Below the pieces are notes generated by a model, which made no database searches, had not been told where the DNA came from, and saw only the letters and a list, made by a program, of their open reading frames with translations. DNA of 64,000 bases. Source: Pseudoroseicyclus_A sp041714655 (GTDB lineage Bacteria; Pseudomonadota; Alphaproteobacteria; Rhodobacterales; Rhodobacteraceae). Both the position numbers and the translations under genes were made by a program. This document shows, in pieces, positions 60,997 through 64,000 of the stretch (its first letter is position 1; each line of letters begins with the position of its first letter). The stretch covers positions 3,038,001-3,102,000 of the forward strand of contig NZ_CP168219.1 in NCBI RefSeq assembly GCF_041714655.1. The letters are read 5' to 3'.

Positions 60997-62367
60997 TCAG
61001 CCCCTCTTCCGATAGCTCTCGCGGCTGGCCGCATGGATCGGCCAGGGCTGCACCTCTGCCCCGAGCCGCATCTGCCGGTGGCGCTCGACCACCGGCTTCT
61101 CCGACACCGGATCCTCGCCCCAGAGAAGCTCCACCCGGCTCCCCGGGCTCGCAAACTCCGGCTCCACCACGGCGAGGGAGATCCAGGCGCTCTCGTTGAC
61201 CGTGTAGGTCGGATAGGTGGAGAAGCCGATGCGCCGGCCCTCGCCACCCAGCACCGCGTCGAAGGGATGGGCGGCGTAATGGCCCGTCGGCATCTCCATG
61301 AGCTTGGGCTTGGGGTCGGGGCCCATGAGGCCGGCGAAGATCTCCAGCACCCCGTCGCGGTCCCAGACCAGCGTGATTTTCTGCCTGTGGGGGCCTTCGG
61401 CCATCTTCTCCAGCGCCGCGCGGCCGATGAAGTCATGGTCGAACTTCACGACGCGGCCATAGTCGAAATCCCAGGGGGTGACGTAGTAATCGCGGATGTC
61501 GTCCGACTGGAAGGAGCCGCCGATCGACGCCACGCCCTCGAAGCTCGCCGCCGGCAGCCATTCCCGATAGGCGCGCGTCGCCTCGCCCTCGTAGATCGCC
61601 GGCACCGGCGAGGGGATCCAGCCCGATTCCGCCGCGACCGACGAATAGGCCCGCGCGCCCGCCTGCCGCAGCCCGTGGGAAGCGCCCGCCTTCAGGATTG
61701 CCGCCTTCACCGCCGGGCCGTCCTCGGCCGGGCCCCAGAACTCCAGCCCCTCGGCGCCGCCCATGCCGTGGCTGAGCGTCCGCGCCCGGCAGCCGGCGAT
61801 GGTGATCTCGCCCATCTGGAAGAACTTGGTGACCAACGGCCCGCCCTCGTTCAGCTCTTCCAGCAGCGCCATCGCCTTCGGCCCCTGCAGCTCGTAGCGA
61901 TAGGTCTTGCGCGGCGCGTCGGGCGCGTCGATCCGCCGCTCGTCGCGCTCGACGGTCACGTCGTAGCCGCCGGTTTCGGCATGGAACTGCACCCAGTTGG
62001 GCAGGTTCGGGCGGCCGACGATGTTCACCTCGTCCTCCCCCAGCCCGAAGAGGATGCAATCGCCGATGAGGAAGCCTTCCTCGTTGACGCAGACGATCTG
62101 CTTGGCCTTGTTCGGCCCGAAGCCCTTGAAGGAATTGACGGCGAGATCGGAGAGGAGCCGCATGACATCCGGCCCGCGGACGTAGAGATCCGTCATGTGG
62201 ACCGACTGGTCGAAGAGCACGACGCCCTCGCGCCAGGCCCGCTGCTCCTCCATCCAGTTGGAGAACTCGGCCGGGATCGGGTAGACGTATTTCCCCACCG
62301 GGGAATTTTGCAGCATCCGCGCGGGGTTGCCGCCCCATTCGGCTATCTTGTCTTCCAGGCTCTTCAC
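60997..62367 (-). CDS. Aminomethyltransferase-family O-demethylase (LigM/DesA-like, THF-dependent)
   Basis: A 456-residue GcvT-fold protein. FPIPAEFSNW-like (YPIPAEFSNWMEEQRAWREG), LFDQSVHMTDLYVRGPDV, NSFKGFGPNKAKQ, RQAGARAYSSVAAESGWIPS and GGSFQSDDIRDYYVTPWD resemble the vanillate and syringate O-demethylases LigM and DesA, which move a methyl group to tetrahydrofolate. It is longer than GcvT. The substrate could be a methoxylated aromatic or another methylated compound. The start is GTG at 62367, with GGGAGGA, overlapping the upstream stop by 4 bases. Confidence 0.8.
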   Translation of the reverse strand: MKSLEDKIAEWGGNPARMLQNSPVGKYVYPIPAEFSNWMEEQRAWREGVVLFDQSVHMTDLYVRGPDVMRLLSDLAVNSFKGFGPNKAKQIVCVNEEGFLIGDCILFGLGEDEVNIVGRPNLPNWVQFHAETGGYDVTVERDERRIDAPDAPRKTYRYELQGPKAMALLEELNEGGPLVTKFFQMGEITIAGCRARTLSHGMGGAEGLEFWGPAEDGPAVKAAILKAGASHGLRQAGARAYSSVAAESGWIPSPVPAIYEGEATRAYREWLPAASFEGVASIGGSFQSDDIRDYYVTPWDFDYGRVVKFDHDFIGRAALEKMAEGPHRQKITLVWDRDGVLEIFAGLMGPDPKPKLMEMPTGHYAAHPFDAVLGGEGRRIGFSTYPTYTVNESAWISLAVVEPEFASPGSRVELLWGEDPVSEKPVVERHRQMRLGAEVQPWPIHAASRESYRKRG

Positions 62368-63197
62368 GTCGTCCTCCCTCTCAGTCTCGCCGCCAGCCGC
62401 TCGGCCAGCGGCGCCTCCGGCGCCACCTCCGCCGCGCCCTGCCGGGCCTGCACCTCGGCGATGGCCTGCGCCAGCGCGCCGGTCAGGCCGAGCTCGGCGA
62501 TGGTCACAGCGCTCTCGCGCATCTCGGCGGCGCGGCGGGCGCCGTGGCGGAGCGTGCGCTCGAACTGGTAATCCGCGATCTCGGGGAAGCCGAGGCCGGG
62601 GTAGCTCTTGGCCAGCGAGGTCAGGATCTCGTCCGTGCAGCCGGAGGCCTCGGCGGCGAGCAGCGTCTCGACGGTGATCGCCTCCAGCCCTTTCACGAAG
62701 AGCGAGCGGACCATCTTGATGGCGGTGGCCTGCCCCGGCTCGGCCCCGGCGCTCCGCCACTCGAAGCCGAGCCGCGTCAGCTCCGCTTCCGGCGCATCAC
62801 CCGCCACCAGCACCGGCGTGCGGTGGCCGCGCGGGTGAACGGGGGCCATGACCGCCATGTCGAGGTAGCCGGCGCCCCGCGCCTCGACCAGTGCCTGCGA
62901 TGCGCGCTTGCGGCCGGGCGAGACGGAATTGATGTCGATGACGAGCTGGCCGGGGGCGAGGTGCCTGGCCTGCGCTTCGAGTGCCGCAAGACTCTGGTCC
63001 GCCGTCACGGCGGAGAAGAGCCACTCCGCCGCCGCCAGCCCCTCGCGGGTCACCGGGGTCACGCCCGCCGCCGCCATCGCCTCCGCCCGGTCCGCGACGT
63101 CGAACCCGAGGAACTCCGACCCCGGGTCGGCCGCCCTCAGGCTCTCGGCAAAGGCCCCGGCCGCCTCGCCGAAGCCGAGGAAGCCGAGCCGCGTCAT
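62364..63197 (-). CDS. NAD(P)-binding dehydrogenase with DUF1932 C-terminal domain
   Basis: A 277-residue protein of the 6-phosphogluconate/3-hydroxyisobutyrate dehydrogenase superfamily. The N-terminal MTRLGFLGFGEAAGAF is the dinucleotide fold, and VIDINSVSPGRKR and MAVMAPVHPRGHR are family segments. KMVRSLFVKGLEAITVET includes the catalytic Lys position, and the C-terminal half is DUF1932. Substrate unknown. It overlaps its neighbours on both sides (ATGA and GTGA), so it belongs to one operon with the TRAP permease and the demethylase-like gene. Confidence 0.82.
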   Translation of the reverse strand: MTRLGFLGFGEAAGAFAESLRAADPGSEFLGFDVADRAEAMAAAGVTPVTREGLAAAEWLFSAVTADQSLAALEAQARHLAPGQLVIDINSVSPGRKRASQALVEARGAGYLDMAVMAPVHPRGHRTPVLVAGDAPEAELTRLGFEWRSAGAEPGQATAIKMVRSLFVKGLEAITVETLLAAEASGCTDEILTSLAKSYPGLGFPEIADYQFERTLRHGARRAAEMRESAVTIAELGLTGALAQAIAEVQARQGAAEVAPEAPLAERLAARLRGRTT

Positions 63198-64000
63198 TGG
63201 ATCATCGTATCCGGCAGGATCAGCGCGATCTGGGGGAAGGCCACGATCAGCGCCGTGCAGACGAGCATGGCCAGCCAGAAGGGCATCACGCCGCGGAAGA
63301 TCGTCCCCAATGGCACGGAGGGCGCGACCGACTTCACGATGAAGACGTTGACCCCCACCGGCGGCGAGATCAGCCCCATCTCCAGCACCAGCACCACCAG
63401 CACGCCGAAGAGGATCGGGTCGATCCCGAGCGCGGTGATGACGGGGAAGTAGATGGGCATCGTCAGCACCAGCATGGCAAAGCCTTCGAGGAAGCAGCCG
63501 AGGATCAGGTAGCTGAGGAGGATCAGCCCCAGCACCACCACCGGCGCCACCTGCAACCCTTCGAGGAAGGTCCCGACCAGCTCGGGGATGTGGCTGAGCG
63601 CGAGGAAGGGGTTGATGAGCGAGGCGGCGATGAGGATCAGCATGACCGTCGCCGTCGTCACCACGGAGTCGCGGCAGGCGCGCCAGAGCGCGGCGAGCGT
63701 GAGCTTTCGCTCGATGATGCCGCCGAGAATGACGAGGCCGGCGCCCACCGCCGCCGCCTCCACCGGCGAGAAGATGCCGCCGTAGATGCCGCCGATGGTC
63801 AGAAGGATGACGAGAAGGATCGGCCCGGCGCCGAGGAGCTTGCGGCCCTTCTCGCGCATCGACGTGCGCGGCCCCGCCGGCCCGAGCTTCGGCCAGATGT
63901 AGCAAAGGAGCGTGATCGTCACGACGAAGAGCGCCAGCAGCAGGAGCCCCGGCAGGACGCCGGCGAGGAAGAGCCGCCCGATGCTCTCCTGCGCGAGGAT
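63194..64000 (-). CDS. TRAP transporter large permease (DctM type), C-terminal part
   Basis: The frame runs off the right edge, so the N-terminus is missing; 268 residues are visible. It has many membrane segments. GGIYGGIFSPVEAAAVGAG, GCFLEGFAMLVLTMPIYFPV and ISPPVGVNVFIVKSV are signature motifs of the DctM permease. With a small DctQ subunit and a DctP binding protein (outside the window) it imports organic acids using a sodium or proton gradient. The stop overlaps the DUF1932 gene by ATGA, so transport and metabolism are coupled. Confidence 0.92.
   Translation of the reverse strand: MLAQESIGRLFLAGVLPGLLLLALFVVTITLLCYIWPKLGPAGPRTSMREKGRKLLGAGPILLVILLTIGGIYGGIFSPVEAAAVGAGLVILGGIIERKLTLAALWRACRDSVVTTATVMLILIAASLINPFLALSHIPELVGTFLEGLQVAPVVVLGLILLSYLILGCFLEGFAMLVLTMPIYFPVITALGIDPILFGVLVVLVLEMGLISPPVGVNVFIVKSVAPSVPLGTIFRGVMPFWLAMLVCTALIVAFPQIALILPDTMIQ

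Noticed and set aside
59178..61436. Extension of rsmB upstream into the SdhAF4-type and demethylase-like region
   Set aside because: The open frame continues, but conserved RsmB sequence and a ribosome site place the start at 60662; the upstream part is antisense or out of frame to better genes.

Overview
This is a high-GC stretch of chromosome from an alphaproteobacterium, most probably of the order Rhodobacterales (Paracoccaceae/Roseobacter relatives). The evidence is the gene content and order: rimP-nusA-ylxR-infB; secA divergent from a parvulin-argJ-mutT row; a DUF3035 (BamF-like) lipoprotein beside lspA-purH-heparinase-rsmB; a small SdhAF4-type protein; a CHCC zinc-finger protein; and lineage-typical GC-rich intergenic repeats. 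Genus and species cannot be read from the window. I found no tRNA or rRNA genes, CRISPR array, integrase, transposase or prophage. Most of the window is core chromosome, broken up by intergenic repeat elements.

Layout. (1) 1-6.8 kb: urate and ureide catabolism (puuD, uraH, a puuE-uraD fusion, allE-type ureidoglycine aminohydrolase, allA), interrupted by a divergent methyltransferase/Rrf2-regulator pair. A dihydrofolate-reductase-like gene with an apparent 1-base frameshift closes the run. (2) 6.9-13.6 kb: OmpA lipoprotein, AraC/O6-methylguanine methyltransferase fusion, endonuclease III, adenosine kinase-type PfkB, a divergent sulfotransferase/glycosyltransferase pair, HIT protein, zinc-finger protein. 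(3) 13.6-28.2 kb: polA, a PhyH-type dioxygenase, Hsp20, a trypsin-like protease, a GT-like protein, miaB, an OmpA/lipoprotein pair sharing an unnamed Cys-bounded domain, slt, dapA and a YcaQ-type glycosylase. Two copies of a ~200 bp structured repeat lie here (13.8 and 26.7 kb). (4) 28.4-34.7 kb: fatty acid desaturase, RTX metalloprotease, CPBP protease, accD-folC and a secreted unknown. (5) 34.74-34.91 kb: a gene-free gap between convergent genes holding a CtrA-like site, a sigma70-like promoter with two GANTC sites in its spacer, and a terminator, so possibly an unannotated small RNA gene. (6) 34.9-39 kb: zapE, MFS transporter, malonyl-CoA synthetase. (7) 39.1-45 kb: rimP-nusA-ylxR/L7Ae-infB behind a promoter and a strong intrinsic terminator in the leader. 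(8) 45-53.7 kb: a 49-residue protein, mutT, argJ, parvulin, secA, a secreted unknown and a PstS-OmpA fusion. (9) 53.7-64 kb: SDR protein, BamF-like lipoprotein, lspA, purH, heparinase-like protein, rsmB, SdhAF4, then a tightly coupled TRAP permease / DUF1932 dehydrogenase / LigM-DesA-like O-demethylase operon that runs off the right edge.

How the genes work together. The left cluster should take urate to allantoate, and ureidoglycine to glyoxylate plus urea; the allantoate amidohydrolase step between them is not in the window. The rimP-infB and secA neighbourhoods are housekeeping units. The right-edge operon looks like uptake and O-demethylation or C1 transfer from a methoxylated or methylated substrate. 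Many 3' intergenic gaps carry members of five short palindromic repeat families (called A to E here), several of which could act as terminators.
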